A DNA stretch of 64,000 nt. It comes from Globodera rostochiensis (lineage: Eukaryota > Nematoda > Chromadorea > Rhabditida > Heteroderidae). The stretch is from the NCBI GenBank assembly GCA_018350325.1, contig JAEVLN010000012.1:1819991-1883990 (forward strand). The letters are read 5' to 3'. Below the pieces are notes generated by a model that saw only the letters and a program-made list of their open reading frames with translations, was not told the DNA's origin and ran no database searches. This document shows, piece after piece, positions 44,883-58,300 of this stretch. Both the position numbers and the translations under genes were made by a program. The number at the start of each line of letters is the position of its first letter. Position 1 is the stretch's first letter.

Positions 44883-47800
44883 ATGACCAGCAGCAACAGC
44901 ACAATGGGCTTAAAGGATGCGGAGATTCAAAGCAGCAGCGGACTCATCGGAGATGCGGGCGTGGAAGAGGTACTATTGTGGTACATCACATCAACTGACC
45001 CCTGTTTTGGTGTCTTTCTGCCTTCATTTTATTCCATAATTTGTTTGTTTTTTGAACTTTAATTAATGGTTTGTCTATCATTCTCATCTATCGGCATTTT
45101 AGTAAATATAACTATTGTAAATAAGTCTCAAAATGTTTAGCCGCTTCGCTGAACGGCATTTTCCCGTCCATTCATTCATTCCCCCCCCCTCATTCATTAA
45201 TTTTTATGCCGTTTGTTCCACTTCTCCGATTTCTTTTGTTTTTTATTCCATCCGGCCATCCTTTCCTCCTCCAATTCTTTCCCTCTCCCCATCCATTTTT
45301 TGGATGCCCTTTTTTCTCCCATTCCCACGCCTCTTTTGTTTAACAAAAGCACACAAAATTCCGAAATGACTCTCCTCCACAACAAACACAAATTTTCTCA
45401 ATCACCGCCATTAAAGGAATTGTCCGGCACGAGTCCGCAGGAGCGTAATTGGCGTGGCATTGCAACCGCCCTTCTCGTCATCATCGCAATGTGTTCACTT
45501 ATTGCACTCGCCGTGCTTGTGCTCACGCCGCGTAAGTTGTTGTGCCAATCAAGGGCGTAGCCAGGATTTTTTTTTCGGGCCGTGGCCCGATCAAGATTTC
45601 AAATTGTTATGTTTTTTTTGGTTTAAATAATGGTTTTGTTACAAATTTTTTAAATTTGTCGAAAAACACAATGAAGATACTTTAAAATTTTCAAAAAATC
45701 ATTTTTTTTGGCCAAAATTTTTTTTGTTTCGATAAAACTAATAATAATAATAAGAGATTTGCAGCTCTTCTGGACGCGGATCAGCCGCAGAGTCGCATTT
45801 CGCTTGCCGATGTGCTCACGCATCGTTTTCTGAGTCCGGTGGAGTCGTTGGAATGGTTGGACAGTCGACGACTACTCGTCAAACTGGCGGAGACTGTCAA
45901 AGTGCTGGAATTGGATGAGAAAAGCGAAGACGGCGGTCCAATTGGGTGGGCGTGGAAAACACTCCCCGGCGACTTGGTCAGTTTTTATTCACTAATTTTG
46001 TCGGGTGTTTAAGTAATAAATAGGCGGGCAGCCCGAATATTGCCGGTAATTGTCTAATTTACGTCCCCCCCCCTTCCCAAACAATAGGTTTTTTTTCGTT
46101 GTTTTTTTTTATAAATCGCGTTTTTGGGAGGTTTCGATGTCACAGAATCGAATTGCTTTATTGTTCGCGTTTATTATTGAAGGTTTATTACGGCTTCGAG
46201 ATACGTAATTTTTTGAGACTAATATTTAATTGTAAAAATGCGATTAAAAATGGGGAAATTTTTTGTGCACGTTGAATCAGTTTTAAACAAATTTCAGACG
46301 TTTATTCGCTTTTCAAAAATAATGTATAATTTTTATCAGTTTCGCTTTGGCAAGCCCAGCGCGGTGTCTCTGTCGCCCGGAGGACGTTTCATCCTTCTCA
46401 ATTACGCGCCCAGCAAGCGGTCACCGAAGAGCACCTACCGTATTTTCGACTCTGAGAAACAGTAACTATTTTGTTCACTGCAGTTGCGAGCTGGTCACGT
46501 TCACAAAAAAAGGCCAATAAACAAATATGAATTGTGGTGGGAGGGGGAATAATTTTTGTTTTCTCTGATTTTAACTTTTGTGAGTGAGTGGAGTGATCAG
46601 CTTGTTGTCAGTTCCGATCAGTTCGATCACTGAACACGAACATTTTTGCAGGATCTTTGAAAATGTTGGACCCAAACGGAGCGGTGATGAGAATGTGCGA
46701 GTTTTTGTGTGGAGTCCGTCGGGCGACGACTTTGTCAGTTTTTGTATTCTGAACAACAACAACCAATCATTTCACGTCGTCTCCTCTTTTTAGGCATATG
46801 TCCACGAGAACGAAGTGTACTTCCAGCAGAGTCCGTCGGCAAAGCAAAGCGTTCAGTTGACCAACGATTCGAGCGCCGATTTGCTGAACGGAGTGGCCGA
46901 TTGGCTGTACGAGGAGGAGATTCTGCAGAGTGCACAGACACTGTGGTGGTCGATGGACGGGCAATATTTGGTCGGTGATGGACTCGAAATTGATGCTTAA
47001 AACAGAGAGAACACATTCCCCCCATTCTTTTTTCAAGGCTTTTTTGACCATTGACAACCGGGAGGTGCCCCATGTGCCCATAAATTATTATGCCGGTAAA
47101 TTTGGGAGACATTCCTCCAACAACATACACTGAAAATGCCAATGCCATTTTTGTTGTCTGTTAAGAGCATCAATATCCGTTTGTGATGCAGCAGCCTTAT
47201 CCAAAGACGGGCGAGCCCAAGTTGCCGGAGGTGTGGCTTAACATGTGGCGCAAGAACGACTCGACATTACGGCGCATTCGCGTAGATGCAATAGACAAAA
47301 GGTGAGAAACCCCGAAGGAATCGAGAAATGAAAAATAACGCGGAGAATGAATAATTTTTGGAAAAAAAAAATTTTAAAATTGAGTTATTTTGTGACAATT
47401 CAATGTTTAGCGCTCGTGCTTATCTGTTTTCGACCACGTGGCTACAACTCCACGGGCAGCAAGTACTCGCCGCTGTCTGGGCAAATCGCTTCCAGAATCA
47501 GGTACCAACACAACGAATTGGTGGAAGCAAAACTCAAAAATTTGTAATGAAATTGGACATTTTTTCTATCACAGATCACCGTTTCGATGTGCACTTTCGA
47601 TGCCGCCCAATGCATGCCGACACTCGTGCAGAAATACGCCTTCGATTTGCCCTCTGCCGGGCCGAAGGGTTCGCCGTTGCATTTGTGGGCAGAGCCGGAG
47701 GACACCGCACTGGTGGACGCGCCGAACAACGCCTTTTACACCCTTTTGCCCCATCGGAGGGCGAACGGAAACGTTTACACACATTTGGTGGGTTACTATA

Positions 47801-49991
47801 AAAGGGTTTTTGTTTTCTTCACCGGAATTCATTTCTAATTCATCCAAATGATCATATTTAGGCTCTCGTGAATGTGCCCGCCGAGTTCAGCGGCGGTCGA
47901 GAGAGTAAGTGCACCGGAATGGCTTTGACTGTTTGCCATGTTTAGCATTTCTCGCCATGAGCGACTTCGATGTGATAAAAATTAACGGGTTGGACAAAAA
48001 ACATCACAAAATGTGTGTGCTCAAATTTTGTCATTTTTAAAAATTACGATTTCTCAATTTTCTTAGTTATTACACTGCTGCTGCCCCTTCACCCGCACAA
48101 CGCCATCTTTATGTCAGCCCTTCTGTTCCCGTATGTTAAATGCGTTCGTCAAATTTTGGCAAATTATTTAATATTCGGGGAAAAAAATGAGTGGGAAATA
48201 TGCCGCAAATTTTAATCAATTTTTTAATTTTTCTTGTTGAATTTGCAGACATTGGACAACGGGGAGGAGCCCATTTGTTTGTCCTGCAACATTTCTTCCA
48301 ATTGCTCCTTCCACGACAGTTCGCTGGCGGACGATGGCGCTGGCGGGGGCGCGTCGGGCGGAAGATTTGTGTATTTAAGCTGCAAAGGCCCGGGGGCGCC
48401 GTATGTGCTGGTGGCACGACTGAACACAGCCGAGGACAGAATTGAGTCTGGTGCGCTTTTGTTTTGGCCAACTGACGGGGGATTGGGGATTAATTAGTGT
48501 AAAAAACCTCTCGAGATTTCTGTTTTTCAGTGTTGGAATTTGGTCGAAATGAAGCTCTTGAGAAGGCTCTGCACACCCATCGCTTTCCAAATGTCCATTT
48601 CGAAAAGTTGCAACTGGACAACGGAGCTGGTAAACTGCACTTTTTGATTACAATTTTAGAGTGAATAATGCCGCTCCTTTTAGAGACTTATGCCAAAATT
48701 TTGGTCCCCTACGGTGTTTCGTTGAAGGAGCAGCGACCTGAACGCAAATACCCGGTGTTGGTTGATGTGTAAGTAAAGAGTTGTAAGCGATGTTCGGGGG
48801 TCTCTCAGCTTTTGTGGTGCGATGAGAATTTCTCTTTTCTTGCAAAAATGGGCATTTGTGTTTCAAGCTGTTCATCTGTGTCATTTTTGATCATCGTTTA
48901 CTTTTCCAGTTACGCGGGTCCGGGCACACAAAAGGTCACGGATGAATGGGCGTCCAGCCATTTGCTCGACTTTTTCTTTGTGTCCAGCCTCGTGAGTTGT
49001 GCAAATCTGGCACTTTTATCACATTTTACGTCTTCGTCACGTTCACCTCGCTATTAGGAATTCATTGTTGTGTTCATTGACGGACGCGGGTCCGGTCACC
49101 GGGGATGGCACCAGAAGCAGCCTCTTTACGGCAACTTTGGCACCGTGGAAGTGGACGATCAGATCATGACGATGCGGTTGGAGTTTGAGTTTTTGTCGAG
49201 CTAAACCTTTTTTCAATCTTTGCAGAGCGCTGCTTCGGAAGTACCCGTTGATGGACGAGAAGAGAGTTGGAATTTGGGGATGGGTCAGTCGAGGGTGGCT
49301 TGATCAGTCCACGTAAAAATTATTCACCATTTCTTTTCAGTCCTATGGCGGTTTTGTGACTGCACGGGCTGTGCAGAGGGATATGACCGTTAACCGGACA
49401 TTCACTTGTGCGGCGAGGTGATCAAACATTATTTTATGGGGGTGGGGATTATTGCTTGCTGGTTTCGGCTTTTGTTTCATCTTGATCGTTCTTTTACACC
49501 CATTTGTCAGCGTTGCGCCCGTCTCCAACTTCAAATTTTACGGTTCGTTTTGCAGTTGGACTGGTTGAATGTTCAATGTTTGAAATGCTTTCCACAGACG
49601 CGACTTATGTGGAACGTTACATGGGCGAAGCGGGGCCAGAAGCGTACGAGCGCACCGATTTGAGCGTCGATGTGCAACCCTTCCACAATGTGTCCTTTAT
49701 GTTGGCCCACGGGTCGGCAGACGGTGGGTGTTGGTGGGGGTGGCGGATTTAGATAATACATCAAAATATCCATTTTCAGACAATGTCCATTACCAGAATT
49801 CGGCGGAGTTTATTCGTGCGCTCACCGACGACAACGTTCAGTTTAGGCTAATGGTGCGCGGAGTTGTCGCTGTTCTTTTTGTCACATTTTGTGTTTAGGT
49901 GTACACGGACGAGTCGCACAATTTGAGCGGAGTTCGGTGGCATCTGTACACGATGTTGACAAAATTTCTTCAGAACTGTTTTGGCAAGTGA
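44883..49991 (+). CDS. dipeptidyl peptidase IV-like serine peptidase (S9B)
   Basis: Type II membrane peptidase removing X-Pro or X-Ala dipeptides from peptide N-termini. Twenty-four exons from 44883-44969 to 49899-49991 give 829 residues with consistent phases. A cytosolic N-terminus of about 43 residues precedes one helix (GIATALLVIIAMCSLIALAV, about 44-66). The beta-propeller includes DWLYEEE (about 243-249), whose Glu pair binds the substrate N-terminus. The hydrolase domain holds GWSYGG (Ser near 697), HGSADDNVH (Asp near 775) and YTDESHN (His near 806), so the triad is complete. This separates it from the inactive DPP6/DPP10 forms. Exons: 44883-44969, 45417-45531, 45765-45976, 46340-46461, 46652-46733, 46794-46970, 47038-47095, 47166-47301, 47411-47501, 47575-47787, 47862-47904, 47946-47988, 48067-48130, 48249-48450, 48531-48629, 48684-48768, 48910-48991, 49058-49176, 49226-49283, about 49341-49417, 49511-49542, 49598-49723, 49780-49853, 49899-49991. 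Confidence 0.93.
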
Positions 49992-50363
49992 CTCCATCGT
50001 TATTTAATCTCATTCTCTAATTGTAACAGTTTAACCACAACATTGTTTCATGCTTTACGTTTGGCTCCTTTGTTCTTGAATAAAGCGCTTTTGACTGAAT
50101 CCTTTTTTGTGTATTTTTATTGTTCGATTTTTCCTTTAAAACGCTGTGGGGGGGGGGGGGAACCAAAAAAGGTGGAACGAAACAGCTAATCATGTGCATT
50201 TGTCAACAATACGATGCCTACAATTTCTTATGCATGGGACATTTATAATATACGGAGACAAAATTGACGTGGTTTGAGGACAAAACATCGGGCTCACTAC
50301 GTTAAAGCCCCCAACTCTCCCGCTTTTTGTCTGTCCAAATCATTCTGCACATCGCCGTGTTCT

Positions 50364-52209
50364 TCACATGTCCCTTATTCTGCCACAAATGTCATCCGTG
50401 AACGTGGAACAGGTCCCCGTGCCACCCAAGTCGCGCGTCTTGTGTCCTCCGTTTGAAATCGCGTCAAAACAAGCCTTAAAAGCAGCCGAGTGATTTTCAC
50501 AAAAAGAGTAAAACAAAATTCCGCGCCGACCTTCTCAATTTTGTTCGCGTACGACTCCAAGCCCATGTAGCGGAGCATCATCACGCCGGACAACAAAAGT
50601 GCGGTCGGATTTGCCTTGTCCTGTCCGGCAATGTCCGGTGCTGTCCCGTGCACACCTTTTTGGTGAAAATATTTAATTAGAGAGATCGAAGCCCGAGGGA
50701 TCAATCGATAACGAAATGAAAAATTAAATTCTAAGCAGCATAAAGCACCGAGAGAATTTAACGGAATGCCATCATTTTTAATTGGATTTACTTTCAAACA
50801 CTGCCGCGCCTTCGCCAATGTTTCCGGACGGAGTGACGCCGAGGCCCCCGATGAGTCCGGCACACAAATCGGAGAGAATGTCCCCGTAGAGGTTGGGCAT
50901 CACCTTGCAAATTATATACAATTAAACGAAATGCCGTTTCCGCTGACCAACACGTCGTATCGGTTCGGTTCCTGCACCATGTTCAGACAGACCGTGTCCA
51001 AATAGGCCTCCTTGAACTGAAACCGGGGGATGAGAAAGCATCAAATTGTGAGCATAACCAAAGAAAAAGCCACCTTAATGTCCGGAAATTCATGCGCTTG
51101 TTCACGGCACATTTTCAAAAAAAGGCCGTCCGACATTCTTAAAAGGGGCATATGCTTCGATTTCCAATTAAAAAAGGCCCCAACACAACGACAAAAAAGC
51201 TGTTTTTGAGACGGGAGACAATGCACACATTGTCATGTCAACATTCCAAAAAAATTTTGTTGGAATTTCTCATGAGGATGTTTTGTGTATATGTCCCCGT
51301 TCATTGTTTAACAACGTTTTTCGTTGTTCAGCCATTGCCAACCTCATAATGTTGGCCTTGTGCACCGCGGTGACCAACTTCCGCCCGTTCTGTCGCGCAT
51401 ATTCAAACGCAAAGCGCGCGATGCGTCTGGACGCTTGCTCAGTGATCAGTTTGATGCTTTGCACAACGCCAGAAACAATCTTTGCAAAAAAAAAAAAAAG
51501 AAGAATTTTTTACAATTTTTAAGAATTCTTCTAAAAAAACCTCGTGTTCAATTCCCGAATATTCGCCCTCCGTGTTCTCCCGAATGGTCACCACGTCCAC
51601 ATTGTCGTAGAGCGTCTTGTGACCCTCCAGCGAACGGCAGGGCCGAACATTGGCGTACAAATTGAACTCACTGAAAAAGAAGGGGTCCAACGGGGAATTG
51701 AAAGAAATGTTTAAAAGATTCCAAACAAAATCAATCAATTCGCTTTTTGCTAAATTTCATTTTTCCTAATTTCGGAAGGGGACGGCGGCTGACCGACCGA
51801 CCGTCTGACGGCCAAATTCAGCGAACGATGTCCCTTTCCAATTGGCGTCTCCAACGGCCCCTTCAGTCCCACTTTGTTCTCGTGCATCAGCTCAATGCAT
51901 TTGTTTGGAATTCGAAAAACGCCATCGCGCCCCCGCACCGGAGTGACATCAACAGGATCCTACAAAAAAGAAAAAAAGAACTGATCAGAAGAAAGACTCA
52001 TTCAAATAACACACCCAATCAATCGGAGTTTTGGCTGCCTCAAAAATCTTTTGCACTGCTGAAGAAATTTCGGGTCCAATTCCATCGCCGGGAATCAAAA
52101 CAACGCGCCGAATTGGCTCACCGCTGGCACATTGGGCAGACACGGAAAAAGCCCTTAGCGGCAAAGAAGAAAGGAGGCATTTGCCACGTACAAAACTGCT
52201 CTTTAGCAT
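50364..52209 (-). CDS. idha-1: NAD-dependent isocitrate dehydrogenase, alpha subunit, mitochondrial
   Basis: Catalytic subunit of the TCA-cycle IDH3 complex in the mitochondrial matrix: isocitrate to 2-oxoglutarate with NAD. Exons 52015-52209, 51802-51959, 51541-51670, 51343-51479, 51074-51137, 50948-51016, 50792-50903, 50531-50655, 50364-50474 give 366 residues, the usual IDH3A length. A basic, Ser-rich presequence (about 1-28) fits mitochondrial import. Family motifs: [61 protein letters not shown], and HGTAPDIAG for NAD binding. The start is the ATG four bases after a TTTGTTCAG acceptor, a likely trans-splice site. Convergent with the DPP gene, stops 373 bases apart. Confidence 0.95.
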
Positions 52210-53078
52210 TGATCTGAACAAAAAGTGCGTTAAATAGCGTTTTAATGTGTCGAACCACCTTTACATATTATTTAATAAAATTTCTTTTTGTAGCAATCAA
52301 ATCAAGAAATTTAGCCAATTATATTATTTTTTGGAAGCCGATACGCGTCCGCCAGCTAAATGGTAAAAGCTATTATCTGGCAGGAACTAAACGTTAGATC
52401 AGAAAAGAGCAAAACATTAAGCTTAAGCTTCCGATTAATACCAAATCCTCCAAAACTTTAATTATTTTGTCTTTGGCGTTCTATTTGATATAGGAAATTA
52501 AACCTTCAACAAACGGACGCGGACACTTCAGTATCATTTCAGTGCCGCCATTTTCATTTCAATGCATCTTTCAAAAAAGTGCAACGTGACGACAGAGTTT
52601 CTTTCACGCCAGAGCTCCGGCTTACCTAATTTGTTAGTCTTTTTTGTTGTTTTTTGTTTGTGTGACCACTTTCAATTGCCACAAATTAAGCTTTTTCTGA
52701 TAATTAAGTGAGATCGTGATAGTTTTTTGGGGCCGGGGCTTTGCGGTGAGAGAAACGAGCGGGCGGGCGATGGCGTCCTTTCCTTTCACTGACTAATTGG
52801 CCTGATCTATCGGTTTCCTCTGCTCCATTCTTTTTTTTCCATTATTAATCTTCTTTTCCATGTCCAAATCACACAATCTTCTTCTCTATTCCACTATTTC
52901 GTCGATGTGGAAGAAAGAAGAAGAAACAAACCGGACTTTTCTTTTCGTTCAATGGGGGGAGGGGGTAAGAAAAAGAGTAAATATGATGTCTAAGACAGAA
53001 GGGGGGGGGGCGGGGGGTAAAAACATCCCTTCTCCGTTCACCCCCCGTCCCTTGTCATTTTTCTTTAATGTCCTCGGC
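52210..53078. other. divergent intergenic region
   Basis: Holds the upstream regions of IDH3A (-) and the LysM gene (+). A pyrimidine-rich stretch lies at 52830-52920 and G/C runs near 52955, 53003 and 53040. No coding signal accepted; the long in-frame run upstream of 53079 lacks family sequence. Confidence 0.45.
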
Positions 53079-54468
53079 ATGGACAGCGCCACAAATCGGC
53101 CACCGCTTCCGTTGCTTTTTCAGCTGTACTCGCCCAACAATTATTCCCATTCTGGCGCCATAATGAGCACCGCTTTGGTCGACGATTCGTCTTCCGTCCA
53201 CACGGAAAGCGTCGAACTGCGTTCACGGAACGCCAAAACACACATAACCAGCAGCAATGACCTGCTGTACCGGCACGAAAGTCCCACAACGGGCGGCGCA
53301 AATGGTGGCAGAGCGCCGCTGATGGAACATGTAGTGAAGAGTGGCGAAAATTTGGTGCAAATATCGCTTCAGTACTCTGTTCCGGTTTGTACTAATTCGT
53401 TTCAGCTCGCACGACTGACACAAAATGTTCAGGTCTCCGAAATCAAACGCGTGAACAACATTGTTGCTGACCACGAAATCCACGGGTTGCCCATGCTCAG
53501 AGTACCGGTGACGCGGGCATTTTTGCTGAGGCGGCAAATGATGGAAGCGGCGGAGGAAAAAGGACCGCGGGAGGGCCAAATCATCGACCTTTTGGGAGAG
53601 GAAGGCACGTCGTCGTCCAATTTTGAGACGTTTGACGCATCCGAAGGCAAAAGGACGGTGCATCGGAATGTGTCAAAAGAATTCGGCCACCGAGGGCAAC
53701 CCAATCAACAGAACGCCTTCAAAAAATCGGTTAGCGATCCATGACAAATTGATTGAGTCTCTCCTCGCAAATTTATTTGGTGAATATGTCGAAGGGAATC
53801 CGCCCCCTCCGGGGGCGTTGTGTGACGTTACGGTGTGGAACATCGGAGCTCTCCCCGTTCCCTGGGAGATTGGCTTCGGTCCGCCCCTTCGCAGAAAGAG
53901 TGCTCTCATGGCACGGTCCGCATATTCCTGATCGCTTGGTATTTGCCCCGACGGGGCCAGGACCACTGGGAAAAACCATGCGGACCACAATGAAAGTGCA
54001 GTCAGATATTAAAAATAGACATCAAAGTGAACAAATTTTCGTGACGGCTAAAAATTTTTGTCTTTAAACCCTAAAAATTTTACGTTCAGGATTTGCTGAA
54101 CGGACAGCCGGACGAGCTGTACAGCTTCGATGAGAGTTTGTCAGGCCATGCCAAAGAAGCGATTGAGGGCATTTTAGACGAGACGGACCGGAACATGGCG
54201 ACTATTCGGCAGAATTTGCCGTCGCCTTCACTGGAGGGGGGCGCATTTCATTTTGTAGACGCTGGCGCGCCCGACCATTCATCGAGTCCGTTCGCCTATT
54301 TTTTTAAACCTTTTAATTTTTATCTATTTCCATTCTTTGTCAGCAGATGTGTGGCTGATCGTCGCCGTCGTTCTGGTCATTTTTGTTCTTCTTCCACTGG
54401 CGCTCACTTTTCTGGAGGAGAGCGGCGAACTGGAGGAACACCACCAGCAAAGACCGCTACAGCATTGA
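53079..54468 (+). CDS. LysM domain membrane protein, LYSMD3/4-like
   Basis: Single-pass membrane protein with one LysM domain, a Golgi/plasma-membrane type in animals (human LYSMD3 binds chitin-like glycans). Exons 53079-53384, 53433-53729, 54090-54285, 54344-54468; 307 residues, matching LYSMD3 length. It has the E-L-R-S-R motif before the domain. LysM (about 86-134) reads HVVKSGENLVQISLQYSVP then VSEIKRVNNIV, close to the LYSMD3/4 form with I-K-R-V-N-N. A C-terminal helix (VWLIVAVVLVIFVLLPLALT) is followed by an acidic tail. Intron 1 is 48 bases, in frame and stop-free. Intron 2 carries the repeat at 53783-53991. A second start at 53163 is possible. The exon 3 donor (A|GTCCGT) was chosen by phase. 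Confidence 0.85.
53783..53991 (+). repeat. dispersed repeat, copy A, in LysM intron 2
   Basis: About 209 bases beginning AATATGTCGAAGGGAATCCG and ending ATGCGGACCACAAT. It is nearly identical to the reverse complement of 57548-57781. No terminal inverted repeat, no poly(A) and no meaningful ORF were seen. Confidence 0.85.
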
Positions 54469-55358
54469 ACCAGTCACTTTTAAACCATTTTATACTACGA
54501 GTGACGTCGAAATGTCTGTCAAAAAAACATGTGATGAAAAATGAATGTTTAAACGGCTTCAGTCAAATAAAAGTTCATGTCGGGGTTAGATTTGTTAAGT
54601 GTTTGTCTGTTTGTGGTGAGGATTACAGAAAGGAGGACCATCGGGAGAAAGGGGGCGCCTTGCTTGGACAACCAAGCGTCTTTTGAGGGCATGAAACATA
54701 ACGATGGTTGTGTTTCAGTAAAATCCGATTCGACATTTTTTGTTGGAAGTTTTTGGATTCAAATAAACATTCAGATTTTGAATTCACTGCGTTTTAAGAA
54801 TACTGGAAAGTTTGAGGTATTTTTATCGTTTCGCGATCTGATGGAATCGGATTCTACAATAAAGGAATAGAGCTGATTTGTGAACTTCAACAAATGATGA
54901 TGCGCAAGAAAATCATTCCCATTTCTTCAATATGGACAATTCTGGTGAAAAAAAAGGAAAGGATATTGAACTGGACTTTAAATAGAGAGCAGGGTGGATT
55001 GGTAATGTGCGGAGAGCCGCAAATAAATTTGTTTGTTGAAATGATAGCAATGTTGAACGAAATGAAAATTCAAGTAAGGAGACAAGGGAAAAAAAGCAAC
55101 GGAGGAGATACGGTTGGATGTGTCGAGTCGGAAGCATAAGCACTCATTCCGTTTGTGGCCATAAAATGCATTGGAAAAACTCAACGTTTGGGGGAACGGA
55201 ATGAATGCTCATAAACATGTGGGGAGGTGTTTTCATACACTTTTTGTTCTGTTATCATCATCGGACTCCGTCCAAATTTATGCCAATGGGAGGGATGGGG
55301 GCGGGCGGGTAGTATACACAGTTACTGTGTCCTCAACAAAATCGTTCTCCGGCTCACA
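54469..55358. other. spacer between convergent genes
   Basis: AT-rich, with AATAAA-type signals near 54567 and 54860. Open stretches at 54577-54870 and 54894-55139 have no family features, and no gene was accepted. Confidence 0.4.
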
Positions 55359-58300
55359 CTATTCACTGTCGCCCGCGGAGTCGGTGTCCGCTTGGATGGT
55401 CAGGCTGTTGTTTGTGCCTAGCGGCATGGCGCTGCTGCTTTCGCCAGGCGAATTCGGCACGCTGACACCGTTCTGATGCTGTTCCTCCGAGGAAGCGCCT
55501 CCCTCCATCATTTTGGCCGCCTCTATCAAAGTGCTAAGTGACTTGTTGTTGCTGGTGGTGTTGTTGTTCTGCTTGTGCACTTGCTGTTGCTTCGGACTCG
55601 CGGTGGGCGGATCGGCAGAAACGAGCGCACTGAATTTTCAGAAACATTTTTGGTCGACTTTTAAGCGATCGATAACCTGGCACACTTTTCGGCATAGATA
55701 CGTTTGGCTTCTTCAAGAGAACTGTCGTTTTGCTTAAAATTAGTTTCATTCAAAAAATCAAAGTTAGGTTTTAGACTTGTAACAAAAAAAATTGTTTAAA
55801 CTAAATTCTCACCGCTGCAATTACAAAAGCTCCAATTTCCGGCATCACATGCTTCGAGATCAGAGACAGTTCGCAAAGCTGTGAGAAGCGCTCGTCCGGG
55901 CAAGATTCCTGAACAAAATAATACAATAAAAAAATGTTTAGGCCTGCCAAAAATACTAAAAGATGAACAATCAGAGAATGGATAAATAAATGCTAAGGGC
56001 TGACAACGACTCAGCTCCGGTCGGTCCCACCTCTAAAATACCGTTTTGACAAACAAACCTCATAAAAGACGTTTTCAACCCATTTCTGCACAACGGAAAC
56101 CAAATCGGCGAGTTCTTTGCGAGTGAACATGCCAACTGAACAAGAACTTTGATCAGAATCGGAAAACTCAATTGATTACACTAAACTAATTTTAGGCAAA
56201 TATGCAACTTAGAAACAGACAGCATCATACCTTTTTGGAATTCGAGACAAAAATTTTCATCCGATTCTAATTGTGCCAAGAACCATTCTTCTCCAAATTT
56301 TGACAACACTCCTTCGATGTGTGTTCGGCATTCATTCGACACGGCCATTTCATACGCGGACACGCCTTTGTTGGCTTAATTTACGAGATGCTCTACTGCT
56401 AATTAAAAAAAAAAAGAGAATCACCAACTTTCTGTGACGGAGACGGTTGGAATTGCATCTGCTGCCACTTTTTTGGCCATTGCCGACTCCTTGGCCGGAG
56501 ATGGTGACAGAGAAGAAGAGGAGGTCGTCTGTTGCTGATGCTGATCTCTCTCTTTCATGGCTTTCTGCTGCTTCTCGCGCATAACCTTTTCCACTTTCTC
56601 ACCCAAATGGGCCAACTCCTGATTGCGCTCTGCCTCGCTCAGTCGCCTCGGCTTACCCTCGGCCGCGCTTCCACCCTCGCCGTTCATCAACTGATGAATC
56701 GGCGAATTCTTGTGACTTGCCGTGGCCGCCGTTGTTGGTGGTGAGAGCGACAACGCTTTGGCGTCTTCCTCCTCCTCCTCCTCTTCTTCATTTGCTGTCT
56801 CATCGTCCGTCTCCATACCGAGCTCTTTGCGCCGCTTCACCATCGGCTCAGCGGGCGGTTCATCAATGACTGCCTCCTCCTGCAGCATTTGCGAAGCGGC
56901 GCGCTTTTTGCTCTTCATCGCTGCCGGAGCAGTCACATTCTCTTCGTCCCCGCCGCGGCTGCTGAGACGCGAGTTCAGCGACTTTCTGGGCTGTGCCTTG
57001 TTGCTCTGCAAAAAAGGGCAAAATTTAAACCACCCAACTGAAAGAGCCTAGCAAATTGCATCAACAACAACAACAACAACAACCTCTTTGGGCGGAGTCA
57101 GCTCCACCTTGACAGGCTTCTTCGACTTCTTCTCCTTTACCGACGATTCATTCAGCATCATTGAACTGCTCGATGAGTGCGGCGTATGTGGAACATCCGC
57201 CGACGATGACGAAGAGGTTGTGTCCGCTGAGTGCCCTCTCTCTTTCAGGTACTTCTGCAGGTCTAGCATAGCAGCTAACAGCACCTGCGAGTTGCTATCG
57301 CGGCCGTCCTCAAGCGCTTGCTCAATTTGGTCGGGCGGAAACGGAATGATGGAAGCAATTGTCGTCAGCAGGACCTCGTGAGAATGCTCCTCACGCGGAA
57401 ACAGAGAATAGTTGACTTTTTGCGAATCGCCCTTTGCAAGCGAAATGAACTGAAAAGTTATTAAACTTTCAAAAAAAAATCTACTAGTAAAGTAAATGTC
57501 TGACTCGAGTTGTTACGAACGAACTTTATAGCAGTTTCTATGGTTTGATTGTGGTCCGCATGGTTTTTCCCAGTGGTCCTGGCCCCGTCGGGGCAAATAC
57601 CAAGCGATCAGGAATATGCGCATCGTGCCAACTCCAGTGACGGAGGAGGGCACTCTTTCTGCGAAGGGGCGGACCGAAGCCAATCTCCCAGGGAACGGGG
57701 AGAGCTCCGATGTTCCACACCGTAACGCCACACAACGCCCCCGGAGGGGAATTGTGGGCGGCGGATTCCCTTCGACATATTTAACAAAAAAAAATTGACA
57801 ATTTTGTTATTTGTTAGTACAGCAAATACCAACCATTCCTGGCCACATGCCCATCGGTGTGTCCACAATGATCGGGTCGCCTTGCGTGAAATTTGCCGCC
57901 TTTTCTGCCAAAATTGCTGCTTTCGGTTGTCTCTTCGGCGTCGACTTCGGAGTAGCGACCGACTTTTTCAGTGCGTCTGCCGTAGTCAACGCCTTTTTCT
58001 TTGGCTTAGCCTGGACAGGCGTCTCTTCAGCCTTTTGTGCGTTTTCTGCGATTATTTCCTCCTCGGGCACTCCTTGGAGAACGCGACGGGCCTGCTCAAA
58101 ACACTCTTCCAAGTCCGGCTTGGCATTCTCTGGGAGCTGATCGTCCAGCTGTGAAGGCAATTTAAGTGTTAACAACCCATTTGATTAGAAAAAGAGAGTG
58201 CTCAGTCAGGAAAGGAAACAGTGATCAAAAAAGTCAAACTAACGCTGTTCAAGTGCTAATGCCTAAAGGTCAGAATGTTTTTCTTTGGACATTGGGTTTG

